Source: Bacteroidaceae bacterium (GTDB lineage Bacteria; Bacteroidota; Bacteroidia; Bacteroidales; Bacteroidaceae). Taken from it: a stretch of DNA of 64,000 nucleotides. Shown piece by piece: positions 32,576-40,825 of this stretch (positions are counted from its first letter, which is position 1; every line of letters starts with the position of its first letter). Made by a program: the position numbers and the translations under genes. The DNA lies in NCBI GenBank assembly GCA_017615125.1, contig JAGAAS010000028.1, positions 52,244 through 116,243 on the forward strand, in the 5' to 3' direction. The notes below the pieces were generated by a model. It did no database searches, was not told the DNA's origin, and worked only from the letters and a program-made list of their open reading frames with translations.

Positions 32576-34420
32576 ATGAAAAAGACTCACATTGCCTTAC
32601 TGCTCATCTGCTTGTTAGCACTCGTGCCTGCAGTTGCCCGCACGACGAAACCCGCACCCTGCGGTCCTCTCCCCACTTCCGACCAGCTGCGTCTGCAGGA
32701 CATGGAGATGTACGCATTCATCCACTACTCGCTCAACACCTACACCGACCAGGAGTGGGGCTACGGCAACGAGGCGCTGGAGCTGTTCAACCCCTCGGAC
32801 CTCGACTGCCGCCAGTGGGCGCACGTATGCAAGCAGGCGGGCATGCGAGGCATCATCTTCACCGCCAAGCACCACTGCGGCTTCTGCATGTGGCCCTCAG
32901 CCTACACCGACTACTCGGTGAAGAACACGCCGTGGAAGGACGGCAAGGGCGACGTGGTGCGCGAGCTGGCCGAGGCCTGCCGCAAGGAGGGACTGAGGTT
33001 CGCCGTCTACCTCTCGCCCTGGGACAGGAACCACCCTGAGTACGGACGGCCCGAGTACGTGACCTACTTCCGCAACCAGCTGCGTGAGCTGCTCACCGAA
33101 TACGGCGACATCTTCGAGGTATGGTTCGACGGTGCCAATGGCGGCAACGGCTGGTACGGAGGTGCTGACGAGTGGCGCCGCATCGACAAGACGTACTACG
33201 GATGGAACGAGACCTTCGACATGATACGCGATCTGCAGCCCCACACCATCATCTGGAGCGATGCCGGCGGTGAGCGCGGCGACCTGCGCTGGGTGGGCAC
33301 CGAAGCAGGATTCGTGGGCGTGACCAACTGGAGCCTGCTGCCCGCCAGCGGTGCGCTCAACTTCGACCTTCTCCATCACGGCAGCGAAACGGGCGACAAG
33401 TGGGTGCCGGGCGAGACGAACACCAGCATACGCCCGGGATGGTTCTACCACGACGCCGAGAACGGGCACGTGAAGAGCCTCTCGAAGCTGATGGACACCT
33501 ACTACAAGTCGGTAGGGCGCAACTCTACCCTGCTCCTCAACTTCCCCGTGGCACCCAACGGACGCATACATCCCAACGACAGCCTGCGCGGCATCGCCTT
33601 CAACAGCATGGTGCACGAGGTATTCAAGAAAGACCTCGCGCGCAAGGCAAAGGTGAAAGCCTCGAACGTGAGGGGCAACAAGCGGCGCTACGCAGCACGA
33701 CGTGTCCTCGACAGGAGGAAAAGCACCTACTGGGCAACCGACGATGGCATCACCAGCGCCTCGCTCACCCTCGACTTCAAGCGTCCGACAACGTTCAACC
33801 GCTTTGTTGCTGAGGAGTACATCGCCCTGGGACAGCGCGTGAAGAAGTTCGTCCTTGACGTCTGGGTGGATGGCGAATGGAAGCCTCTCCACGACATGCT
33901 CGTCGACGAGGGCGACGGGCTCACCACCATCGGGCACCGCCGCATCGTCTGCTTCCCCACGGTGACGACCACACGCCTGCGCTTCACCATCGTCGATAGC
34001 AAGGCCTGCCCCCTGATCTCGCGCATAGGCGTCTACAACGCCCCAGCCATCACAGCCGACATCCCCAACTCGGGTGAGAAGCTGTCGGCCGACCTGCACA
34101 TCTTCTTCGCCAGCCCCACGCAGATGCTGATAGACTATACGCAGGAGCAGACCATCACCTCGTTCCGCTACCTGCCGCCGCAGAGCACACGCAAAGGCCT
34201 TGTCACACACTACACGCTCAGCGCCACCACCGACTGGCAGGAGTGGCAGGAGGTGGCCTCGGGCGAGTTCTCGAACATCGTCAACAACCCCATCTGGCAG
34301 ACCGTCTCCTTCGCGCCCGTGAAAGCCAGAGCCCTCCGCTTCGAGGCCACCCACCTGGCCGAGGGCGAGCGCATGGCCTTCGACGACATAGAGGTGGTGA
34401 CGAACCCTTCCGACCAATAG
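32576..34420 (+). CDS. Alpha-L-fucosidase, GH29, with C-terminal discoidin-like domain
   Basis: A 614-residue secreted glycosidase with a signal peptide (IALLLICLLALVPAVA). The GH29 barrel shows MYAFIHYSLNTYTDQEWGYG, the substrate-binding IFTAKHHCGFCMWPSAYTDY and the nucleophile Asp in EVWFDGANGG (Asp185). RPGWFYHDAE and the TYYKSVGRNSTLLLNFPVAP block complete the catalytic domain. After about residue 345 there are discoidin/CBM32-like beta-sandwich segments (RRVLDRRKSTYWATDDGITS). It should release terminal fucose from plant or mucin-like glycans. GH127 follows after 24 nt, implying joint removal of side chains. Confidence 0.92.
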   Translation: MKKTHIALLLICLLALVPAVARTTKPAPCGPLPTSDQLRLQDMEMYAFIHYSLNTYTDQEWGYGNEALELFNPSDLDCRQWAHVCKQAGMRGIIFTAKHHCGFCMWPSAYTDYSVKNTPWKDGKGDVVRELAEACRKEGLRFAVYLSPWDRNHPEYGRPEYVTYFRNQLRELLTEYGDIFEVWFDGANGGNGWYGGADEWRRIDKTYYGWNETFDMIRDLQPHTIIWSDAGGERGDLRWVGTEAGFVGVTNWSLLPASGALNFDLLHHGSETGDKWVPGETNTSIRPGWFYHDAENGHVKSLSKLMDTYYKSVGRNSTLLLNFPVAPNGRIHPNDSLRGIAFNSMVHEVFKKDLARKAKVKASNVRGNKRRYAARRVLDRRKSTYWATDDGITSASLTLDFKRPTTFNRFVAEEYIALGQRVKKFVLDVWVDGEWKPLHDMLVDEGDGLTTIGHRRIVCFPTVTTTRLRFTIVDSKACPLISRIGVYNAPAITADIPNSGEKLSADLHIFFASPTQMLIDYTQEQTITSFRYLPPQSTRKGLVTHYTLSATTDWQEWQEVASGEFSNIVNNPIWQTVSFAPVKARALRFEATHLAEGERMAFDDIEVVTNPSDQ

Positions 34421-34444
34421 ACATCACTCACATTACGCATCCCC

Positions 34445-36865
34445 ATGAGACACATCCTTGCCATCACCCTGATAGGTGTCAGCATGCTGGCATCGTCCCT
34501 TGAGACATCGGCACAGGACCAGCTGTATGCCAACGAATTTCCCCTCGGCGACGTGACGCTGCTCGACGGGCCGCTGAAGCATGCACGCGACCTGAACATC
34601 GAGACGCTGCTGCAGTACGACTGCGACCGTCTGCTCGCTCCCTACCGCAAGGAGGCGGGCCTGGAGCCAAGGGCCGAGAACTATCCCAACTGGGACGGGC
34701 TGGACGGACACATTGCCGGGCACTACCTGACAGCGATGGCCATGAATGCTGCCACAGGCAACGACGAGTGCCGGCGACGCATGGAGTACATGATAGGCGA
34801 GCTGCAGCTCTGCGCCGACGCCAACGCCAAGAACCACCCTGAGTGGGGCAAGGGCTACGTGGGCGGCATGCCCAACAGCGAGCGCATCTGGAGCACCTTC
34901 AAGAAGGGCAACTTCAGGGTGTACTTCGGCTCATGGGCACCGTTCTACAATCTGCATAAGATGTACGCAGGCCTGCGCGATGTGTGGCTCTACTGCGGCG
35001 ACGGATTGCAGCCGTGGGGGCTGCAGGGGACAGGATTCCAGGCAAAGATGCTCTTCCTCGGCTTCTGCGACTGGGCCATAGACCTCACGGCAGGGCTCTC
35101 CGACGAGCAGATGGAGCAGATGCTGGGCAACGAACACGGAGGCATGAACGAGGTGCTGGCCGATGCCTATGCCATGACCAACGACAAGAAGTATCTCGAC
35201 GCTGCCCGCCGCTTCTCACACCGCCGGCTGCTCAACCCCATGATGCAGCGACAGGACTGCCTCGACAACATGCACGCCAATACGCAGGTGCCCAAGGTGG
35301 TAGGCTTCGAGCGCATCTCCGAGCTCACGGGCGACGAGACCTACCATGCGGCTAGCCAGTTCTTCTGGGACATCGTCACGGGCGAGCGCTCGCTGGCCTT
35401 CGGAGGCAACAGCCGGCGCGAGCACTTCCCCAGCCGGGAGGCGTGCATTGACTTCGTGAACGACATCGACGGTCCCGAGTCGTGCAACACCAACAACATG
35501 CTGAAGCTCACCGAGGACCTGCACCGACGCAACCCCGACGCTCGCTACGCCGACTTCTACGAACTGGCTACTTTCAACCACATCCTCTCCTCACAGCACC
35601 CCGCGCATGGAGGTTACGTCTATTTCACGCCTGCCCGTCCCCGGCACTATCGCAACTACTCCGTGCCCAACGAGGCCATGTGGTGCTGCGTGGGCACAGG
35701 CATGGAGAATCACGGCAAATACGGGCAGTTCATCTACACACACGTTGACGATGCGCTCTACGTGAACCTCTTCGTACCCTCCGAGCTCAATTGGCGCGAG
35801 CGAGGCTTCCGTCTGCGTCAGGAGACCGCGTTCCCCTACGCCGAGACGAGCCGCATCACCATCGTCGAGGGCAAGGGACGCTTCACGTTGCTGGTGCGCT
35901 ATCCCGGCTGGGTGAAGCCCGGGCAGTTTGAGGTACGTGTCAACGACCAGCCAGTGAAGCTCCTCAGCGGTCCGTCGAGCTACGTGGCCATCGACCGCAA
36001 GTGGAAGCGAGGCGACATCGTCGACATCGTCTTCCCCATGCACAGCAGCCTTGCCTACCTGCCCAACGTGCCCCAGTACGTTGCCCTCATGCACGGCCCT
36101 GTGCTCCTCGGCATGAAGACCGGCACCGAGGACCTGGCACACCTGCTCGCCGACGACAGCCGCTTCGGGCAGTATGCCAGCGGTGCCAAGCTGCCCGTGA
36201 ACGAGGCTCCCATCCTCATCAACGACGACATCTCCAGCATCCCCTCGCAGCTGAAGCCCGTGCCCGGCAAGCCGCTGCACTTCACACTCGACACACACAT
36301 GGAGAACGCCATACATGGCGAGCTGCAGCCCTTCTTCGAGATTCACGACGCACGCTACATGATCTACTGGCTCGCCCTCACCGAGAAGAGCTTCAAGGAC
36401 TACCTTGCACGACTGACACACGATGAGGAGGAGCGCCAGGCACTGGACGAGCGCACCGTTGACAAGGTGCAGCCCGGCGAGCAACAGCCCGAGACCGACC
36501 ACCGCATGGAGACCGACGAGTCGTTCACCGGCAACACCAATGATGTCTTCTGGCGCGATGCACGCGACGGGCACCACTTTAGCTACCTGCTGCAGACGGG
36601 CGGGCGCACCGACCTGAGCCTCATCCTCAAGTTCTGGGGCGTCGGCGAATGGAAGACGCACGAGTTTGACATCCTCGTCGATGGCACATTGCTCACCTCC
36701 GTCAACAACACGGACAAGTACCACACCTCGCAGTTCAAGTACGAGACTTTTGAGCTACCTGCCGCCCTGCTGGAGGGCAAGACGGAGATACGCATCACGT
36801 TCGTTGCCAAGCCCGGCAAGCAGGTCGGCGAGATTTACGGCATACGGTTAGTCAAGAACCTTTAG
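34445..36865 (+). CDS. Beta-L-arabinofuranosidase-like glycoside hydrolase, GH127 (DUF1680)
   Basis: An 806-residue secreted enzyme with a signal peptide ending near TSAQD. The (alpha/alpha)6 barrel shows family blocks EFPLGDVTLLDGPLKHARDL, NWDGLDGHIAGHYLTAMAMN, SWAPFYNLHKMYAGLRDVW and, at the active site, EAMWCCVGTGMEN (Cys414-Cys415), where GH127 uses a zinc-bound cysteine as nucleophile. C-terminal beta domains follow. An insertion-like Gln/Glu-rich stretch near 665-690 (EEERQALDERTVDKVQPGEQ) links to the last domain. The predicted substrate is beta-L-arabinofuranosyl groups in plant glycans. Its TAG overlaps the stop codon of the convergent GH16 gene by 3 nt. Confidence 0.92.
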   Translation: MRHILAITLIGVSMLASSLETSAQDQLYANEFPLGDVTLLDGPLKHARDLNIETLLQYDCDRLLAPYRKEAGLEPRAENYPNWDGLDGHIAGHYLTAMAMNAATGNDECRRRMEYMIGELQLCADANAKNHPEWGKGYVGGMPNSERIWSTFKKGNFRVYFGSWAPFYNLHKMYAGLRDVWLYCGDGLQPWGLQGTGFQAKMLFLGFCDWAIDLTAGLSDEQMEQMLGNEHGGMNEVLADAYAMTNDKKYLDAARRFSHRRLLNPMMQRQDCLDNMHANTQVPKVVGFERISELTGDETYHAASQFFWDIVTGERSLAFGGNSRREHFPSREACIDFVNDIDGPESCNTNNMLKLTEDLHRRNPDARYADFYELATFNHILSSQHPAHGGYVYFTPARPRHYRNYSVPNEAMWCCVGTGMENHGKYGQFIYTHVDDALYVNLFVPSELNWRERGFRLRQETAFPYAETSRITIVEGKGRFTLLVRYPGWVKPGQFEVRVNDQPVKLLSGPSSYVAIDRKWKRGDIVDIVFPMHSSLAYLPNVPQYVALMHGPVLLGMKTGTEDLAHLLADDSRFGQYASGAKLPVNEAPILINDDISSIPSQLKPVPGKPLHFTLDTHMENAIHGELQPFFEIHDARYMIYWLALTEKSFKDYLARLTHDEEERQALDERTVDKVQPGEQQPETDHRMETDESFTGNTNDVFWRDARDGHHFSYLLQTGGRTDLSLILKFWGVGEWKTHEFDILVDGTLLTSVNNTDKYHTSQFKYETFELPAALLEGKTEIRITFVAKPGKQVGEIYGIRLVKNL

Positions 36866-37659
36866 AACTTCTGATAGACACGCACCCAGTCGACACGAAG
36901 CTCGGAAGGCAGCTGGGAGGGCTCGCTCACAGCGCCCACCCACTCACCGCCGAGCTGGTTGGAGAGGATGACGTAGAAGGGATAGTCGGGCCAGGGGAAC
37001 TGGTACTCCTTCCCTGTGATGCGAGGATAGATGAACGTCTTCCTGTCGTTGACAAAGAAACAGATGCTGTCGGGATGAACCTCGGCGGCATACGTGTTCC
37101 ATTCGTTGGGCTTGATGTCGGCAGATACCGACTGAGCAGGCTTCTCCGGGTCGTCGATGTGGAGCGTGTAATGCGAGTGAACGGTCTGATGGGCTACCGT
37201 CTCAAAGTTGACATGCTCCATGATGTCAATCTCGGCATATTCGGGCTGAGGCAAGCTCACGTCGGGCATCAGCCAAAGCGCCGGCCAGAAGCCCTGCGCA
37301 TTGTTGAACTTCGCGCGCACCTCGAAGCGGGCAAGGCGGAACGCTTTCTTATGATGGCTCCACACGCCTCCGGTAACGAAGGGGGTCGTGTCGGCTAACG
37401 TATCTTCGTTGACCTTGCCGAGAAGCACCAGTTGCCCATCTTCAACGTATGCGAGGTCGGGGCGAAGCGACATCATGTTGTCCCAGTCGGACAGCCCGCG
37501 CCCAATCCGCGTCCAGGAATTCGCATCGATAGTCTTTCCCTCAAACTCTTCTTCCCAGACTAGTTTCCAGTCTGTCTGGCGCGAGGTACATGACGACAAC
37601 AACGCAGTTGCCAGCAATAGCACCTGAACCCACACAACGATAGTTTTTCTTGTTCCCAT
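36862..37659 (-). CDS. Glycoside hydrolase family 16 endo-glucanase-like lipoprotein
   Basis: 265 residues. A signal peptide with lipobox LLSSC (Cys about 24) suggests an outer-membrane lipoprotein. The jelly-roll GH16 domain begins WKLVWEEEFEGKTIDANSWT. The catalytic motif is EIDIMEHV (first Glu nucleophile, Asp helper, second Glu acid/base). WPALWLMPDV and the final RVDWVRVYQKF are also typical. GH16 enzymes cut beta-1,3 or mixed-linkage glucans, xyloglucan or galactans in the chain; the specificity is not resolved. It is convergent with GH127, with overlapping stops. A TATTTTTG -7-like box lies about 165 nt upstream (37824-37831). Confidence 0.9.
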   Translation of the reverse strand: MGTRKTIVVWVQVLLLATALLSSCTSRQTDWKLVWEEEFEGKTIDANSWTRIGRGLSDWDNMMSLRPDLAYVEDGQLVLLGKVNEDTLADTTPFVTGGVWSHHKKAFRLARFEVRAKFNNAQGFWPALWLMPDVSLPQPEYAEIDIMEHVNFETVAHQTVHSHYTLHIDDPEKPAQSVSADIKPNEWNTYAAEVHPDSICFFVNDRKTFIYPRITGKEYQFPWPDYPFYVILSNQLGGEWVGAVSEPSQLPSELRVDWVRVYQKF

Positions 37660-37823
37660 ACGAATGTTATTTGGTTGGTATTAGCAAAATGTGTCTTTTC
37701 ATTCAAGCAATCTACTGATAAACAAAAACATAAATGAATCCAAAAAGCATCACAACAGAGGGAAACACTTACCCTTTTCCTTTTAAGGAGAGGAAATAAG
37801 AGCTTTTCTGTCGTTCGCTTGTG

Positions 37824-37831
37824 CAAAAATA
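37824..37831 (-). promoter_or_regulatory. Possible -7 box (TATTTTTG) for the GH16 gene
   Basis: TAnnTTTG match on the minus strand, 165 nt upstream of the GH16 start. It has no TTG at the usual distance, so this assignment is tentative. Confidence 0.35.
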
Positions 37832-37834
37832 CGC

Positions 37835-38220
37835 AAATAAACGAGAAAGAAATACGCTTACGCTTTGTTTTTCAACCTCACCCGTTCGTTTGTCGTGGAC
37901 ACATGAAATCATCCCATTTTACGCCTGTTGCTATGCAGTTAGTATAAAGCCTATTGTGGGGCATCCTCAGGGCTATTGGGACGGTCATGATTTCAATGTT
38001 GAACTTACTGACGGAACACCTGCTCCGGGGCTCACCATCCAAGGGATGGAGAGGCTTGTTTTCCATTTACTCGTCATATTTCTTGCTGAATTCATCCGTA
38101 ACACAGATTATTTCCGTATTTTTGTCGTCGGTAATCATGGACTATTCTTTCGGGATTCACTTTCAAGACACCGATTGTCACCCGTAAAGACACAATAGTT
38201 CTCTCTGGCTACCAACTATT
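37835..38220 (+). other. Intergenic stretch with probable decayed coding sequence
   Basis: No intact gene is recognised. One frame gives short protein-like sequence (GYWDGHDFNVELTDGTPAPG) that then breaks down, and another gives FTFKTPIVTRKDTIVLSGYQ. The pieces are in different frames, which suggests an eroded gene rather than a functional one. No known family is recognised. Confidence 0.3.
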
Positions 38221-38249
38221 CATAGTTTCCTTATCCCGAACCGACGCTT

Positions 38250-38372
38250 ATGAAGAAACACGTTGTCTTTTCAATCGTACTGATGGTCTCGTTTTTATGC
38301 TCTTGCGGTTCTAAAGCTCCGAAGATCGCCATTACGGCAGAAAAAGCATACGAAGGAGTAAGTAACTATTGA
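38250..38372 (+). pseudogene. Truncated lipoprotein gene (40 residues)
   Basis: ATG 38250 to TGA 38370-38372 encodes MKKHVVFSIVLMVSFLCSCG and then SKAPKIAITAEKAYEGVSNY. It is a complete lipoprotein signal peptide with lipobox FLCSC, but only about 20 residues of mature chain. The mature start looks like the beginning of a longer Bacteroidales lipoprotein, so this is probably an N-terminal remnant. Possible translation of a mini-lipoprotein cannot be excluded. Confidence 0.5.
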
Positions 38373-38426
38373 TATTCGATTATTTAGTGAAGAAACACTA
38401 AATCATGAACCAAAAAGTTTTGTGAT

Positions 38427-39065
38427 ATGAACAGGCCAAATCCCAACGAGGCTTTCCCTAATCCGAATCTGCCGCGCCTCTGTTTTATCAAGAATGTGGT
38501 GAAGAATCCACGCATCATCATCGGTGACTACACCTATTACGACGATGTGGATGGGGCTGATCAGTTTGAGAAGCACGTGACTCACTTCTACGATTTCATA
38601 GGCGACAAGCTGATTATCGGCAAGTTCTGCGCTATTGCCAAAGGGGTGGAGTTTGTCATGAATGGTGCCAATCATAGGATGGACGGTGTGACAACCTATC
38701 CGTTCTATATCATGGGTGGTGACTGGGGCAGTGCGATTGCTCCAGTGAAAGACGAACTGCCGCTAAAGGGCGATACCGTGGTTGGCAATGACGTTTGGAT
38801 TGGCCAGAATGTGACCATCATGCCAGGTGTGCATATCGGCGATGGGGCTATTATTGGAACCAATTCTGTAGTGGCTAAGGATATTCCTCCATACTCAATA
38901 GCAGCGGGCAATCCTTGCCGCGTGGTCAGAAAGCGTTTCGACGATGAGTTCATCGACTATCTGCTTGAATTGAAATGGTGGGACTGGGACATCGAGAAAA
39001 TAGAGACCAACTTCGAGGCCCTATCCAGCGGAGACCTTTCCCTGATTAGAAAGATAGACAAGTAA
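38427..39065 (+). CDS. Vat/CatB-like (xenobiotic) O-acetyltransferase with left-handed beta-helix
   Basis: A 212-residue cytosolic hexapeptide-repeat acetyltransferase. It opens with the Vat/CatB signature (NPRIIIGDYTYYDDVDGADQ), then LIIGKFCAIAKGVEFVMNGA followed by NHRMDG with the catalytic His. Hexapeptide coils VVGNDVWIGQNVTIMPGVHI, GDGAIIGTNSVVAKDI and YSIAAGNPCRVVRKRF complete the helix. Relatives transfer acetyl from acetyl-CoA to streptogramin A or chloramphenicol, but many chromosomal members have unknown acceptors, so resistance is possible, not shown. It is the first intact gene of a four-gene unit with spacings of 15, 18 and 1 nt. Base composition is lower in GC than the flanking GH genes. 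Confidence 0.88.
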   Translation: MNRPNPNEAFPNPNLPRLCFIKNVVKNPRIIIGDYTYYDDVDGADQFEKHVTHFYDFIGDKLIIGKFCAIAKGVEFVMNGANHRMDGVTTYPFYIMGGDWGSAIAPVKDELPLKGDTVVGNDVWIGQNVTIMPGVHIGDGAIIGTNSVVAKDIPPYSIAAGNPCRVVRKRFDDEFIDYLLELKWWDWDIEKIETNFEALSSGDLSLIRKIDK

Positions 39066-39080
39066 AATCCAATCGATGGA

Positions 39081-39767
39081 ATGATGGATATCAAACCCCA
39101 TTTTATAGAGCAAGGCGAAGGATTTCCTTTGATTCTCCTCCACGGAAACGGAGAGGATGTCCGCTATTTCGTACACCAGATGGAACCTTTCTCACAGCAT
39201 TTCCGCGTAATTGCCATCGACACCCGCGGCCATGGACAGACACCACGCGGAGATGCGCCGTTCACCATCCGGCAGTTTGCCGAAGACCTGCAGGGATTCA
39301 TGGATGCGCACGAGATTGACAAGGCCCATATCCTGGGCTTCTCTGACGGCGGAAATATCGCAATGATATTCACCATGACGCACCCGGAGCGGGTAGAGAA
39401 GCTGATTCTGAACGGTGCCAACCTGAATGCCTCCGGCGTCAAGAAGGGCATACAGATTCCCATTGAAATCGGATACCGGATTGCGAAGCTGTTTGCCCGG
39501 AAAAGCCCCGAAGCCCGAAAGAATGCCGAAATGCTGGGTCTGATGGTCAATGATCCGAATATGAGGCCCGACGAGCTGAAGAAGATCCAAGCCCCCACGC
39601 TGGTCGTTGCCGGGACCAATGACATGATAAAGAAATCACATACCCGTCTCATCGCGAAGTCTATCCCTGGAGCGAAACTGGCCATCCTTCCGGGTGACCA
39701 CTTTGTCGCAAACAAGAACCCCGACGCCTTCAACGAGGCCGTCCTATCCTTTTTGTTGCGCCAATAA
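39081..39767 (+). CDS. Alpha/beta hydrolase
   Basis: A 228-residue cytosolic hydrolase. It has the oxyanion HGNGEDV near residue 20, a strand-helix IDTRGHGQTPRGD, the nucleophile elbow LGFSDGGN (Ser about 91), the acid in VAGTNDMI (Asp about 177) and the catalytic His in LPGDHFVANKNPDAF. The cap is short. This layout suits small-ester or C-C hydrolases; the substrate is unknown. It begins 15 nt after the acetyltransferase gene and is part of the accessory unit. The start codon could be either of two adjacent ATGs. Confidence 0.85.
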   Translation: MMDIKPHFIEQGEGFPLILLHGNGEDVRYFVHQMEPFSQHFRVIAIDTRGHGQTPRGDAPFTIRQFAEDLQGFMDAHEIDKAHILGFSDGGNIAMIFTMTHPERVEKLILNGANLNASGVKKGIQIPIEIGYRIAKLFARKSPEARKNAEMLGLMVNDPNMRPDELKKIQAPTLVVAGTNDMIKKSHTRLIAKSIPGAKLAILPGDHFVANKNPDAFNEAVLSFLLRQ

Positions 39768-39785
39768 AACTCACCGACCTCAACT

Positions 39786-40319
39786 ATGATTATACTGATA
39801 ACTGGTGCATCACATACAGGTAAGACTCTTCTGGCACAAAGGATGCTGGAAGAGTATAAATATCCGTATCTGTCCATCGACCATCTGAAAATGGGGTTGA
39901 TTCGTAGCGGAAAGACCGTCCTTACGCCAGAGGATGACGAGGCATTGACTGATTTTCTTTGGCCGATTGTCAGGGAGATGATAAAGACTGCTATTGAGAA
40001 TCGGCAGAACCTTATAGTGGAGGGCTGTTATATTCCTTTTGACTGGAGGAAAGATTTTGATGACCAGTATTTGAAATCCATTCGGTTTGTTTGCCTTGCA
40101 ATGACAGACAGTTTCATAGATGCTCATTTCGAAGAGATAATGAATCATAATTCCGATATTGAAACAAGGCTGCATAATGTTGACATAAAACCAGAATCTC
40201 TAAAAGAAGACAATCATTTCTATATCAATGGCTTTGATCGATATGGAGAGCAAGTAATGTTGATAGATACTGATTATGAGGATACAATAAAATCTATTTT
40301 AGAGAATAGAAACAATTGA
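39786..40319 (+). CDS. P-loop kinase-like protein
   Basis: A 177-residue soluble protein. The Walker A motif is at the N terminus (LITGASHTGKTLLAQRMLEE). A DHLKMGLIRSG segment follows in the position of a substrate-binding lid. NLIVEGCYIPFDWRKDF resembles the Walker B strand of adenylate-kinase- or zeta-toxin-like small-molecule kinases. It most likely phosphorylates a small molecule; an antibiotic, sugar or nucleotide are all possible. It starts 18 nt after the hydrolase and ends 1 nt before the next gene, so co-expression is likely. Confidence 0.75.
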   Translation: MIILITGASHTGKTLLAQRMLEEYKYPYLSIDHLKMGLIRSGKTVLTPEDDEALTDFLWPIVREMIKTAIENRQNLIVEGCYIPFDWRKDFDDQYLKSIRFVCLAMTDSFIDAHFEEIMNHNSDIETRLHNVDIKPESLKEDNHFYINGFDRYGEQVMLIDTDYEDTIKSILENRNN

Positions 40320-40320
40320 A

Positions 40321-40758
40321 ATGAGCTTCATAAAGCTTCCTAAGTTTATTATCTGTTTGGATGGTACTTTCCGTTTAGGGCAGGTGAACCAGCACAAGGA
40401 CTTGCTGAAGCCAGATGATCAATGCATCGGCGGCGGTTACTATTTCCTCGACTTTGTTTCCAACCGAATCATTCTCGACAGGGAATCCCACGACTTTGGA
40501 CGTCCCAGGTGGCATCTGTTAGACATGCTGAGAGTACCATCCATATACCGAGGCATGAGGATTGTTTACAAGTATGACGATGGCTTTCACGATGATTTCA
40601 ATGTCAGCGATGAATTGGGCATTGAGTATTACGACTGTAAACTGATCATAACAATCCATACAGAGAAGAATACTAATCCAACGTTTTTGTTAAGCCAGAC
40701 GGCGGAAGAGAAAGAGCAAAGAACTTTCGCTTCCGCGAGGCGAGAAAACGAAGAATGA
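40321..40758 (+). CDS. Uncharacterised protein of the accessory unit
   Basis: A 145-residue soluble protein of unrecognised family. It begins MSFIKLPKFIICLDGTFRLG and has GGGYYFLDFVSNRIILDRES, VYKYDDGFHDDFNVSDELGI and a charged C-terminal tail. No signal peptide or catalytic motif stands out. The ATG follows the preceding stop by 1 nt, so it is translationally linked to the kinase. It may be a partner or regulator of that protein; this is inference from spacing only. The low-GC composition agrees with the rest of the unit. Confidence 0.65.
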   Translation: MSFIKLPKFIICLDGTFRLGQVNQHKDLLKPDDQCIGGGYYFLDFVSNRIILDRESHDFGRPRWHLLDMLRVPSIYRGMRIVYKYDDGFHDDFNVSDELGIEYYDCKLIITIHTEKNTNPTFLLSQTAEEKEQRTFASARRENEE

Positions 40759-40825
40759 AATTCACTCTTCCAGACGGCTTTTCCAGAAGACGAGCAAATT
40801 TCTTGGGATGACCTAATGAGCCTGG

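Noticed and set aside
32897-34417. Long minus-strand frame (about 506 codons) antisense to the GH29 gene
   Set aside because: Codon-bias shadow: GH29 on the plus strand has all catalytic motifs, and the antisense product shows no domain.
35591-36724. Minus-strand frame of about 377 codons antisense to the GH127 gene
   Set aside because: Same shadow effect in a high-GC gene; no start context, promoter or family resemblance.
38427-40758. Integron gene cassettes
   Set aside because: The genes are 1-18 nt apart in one direction with no attC-like palindromes between them and no integrase, so an ordinary operon is more likely.
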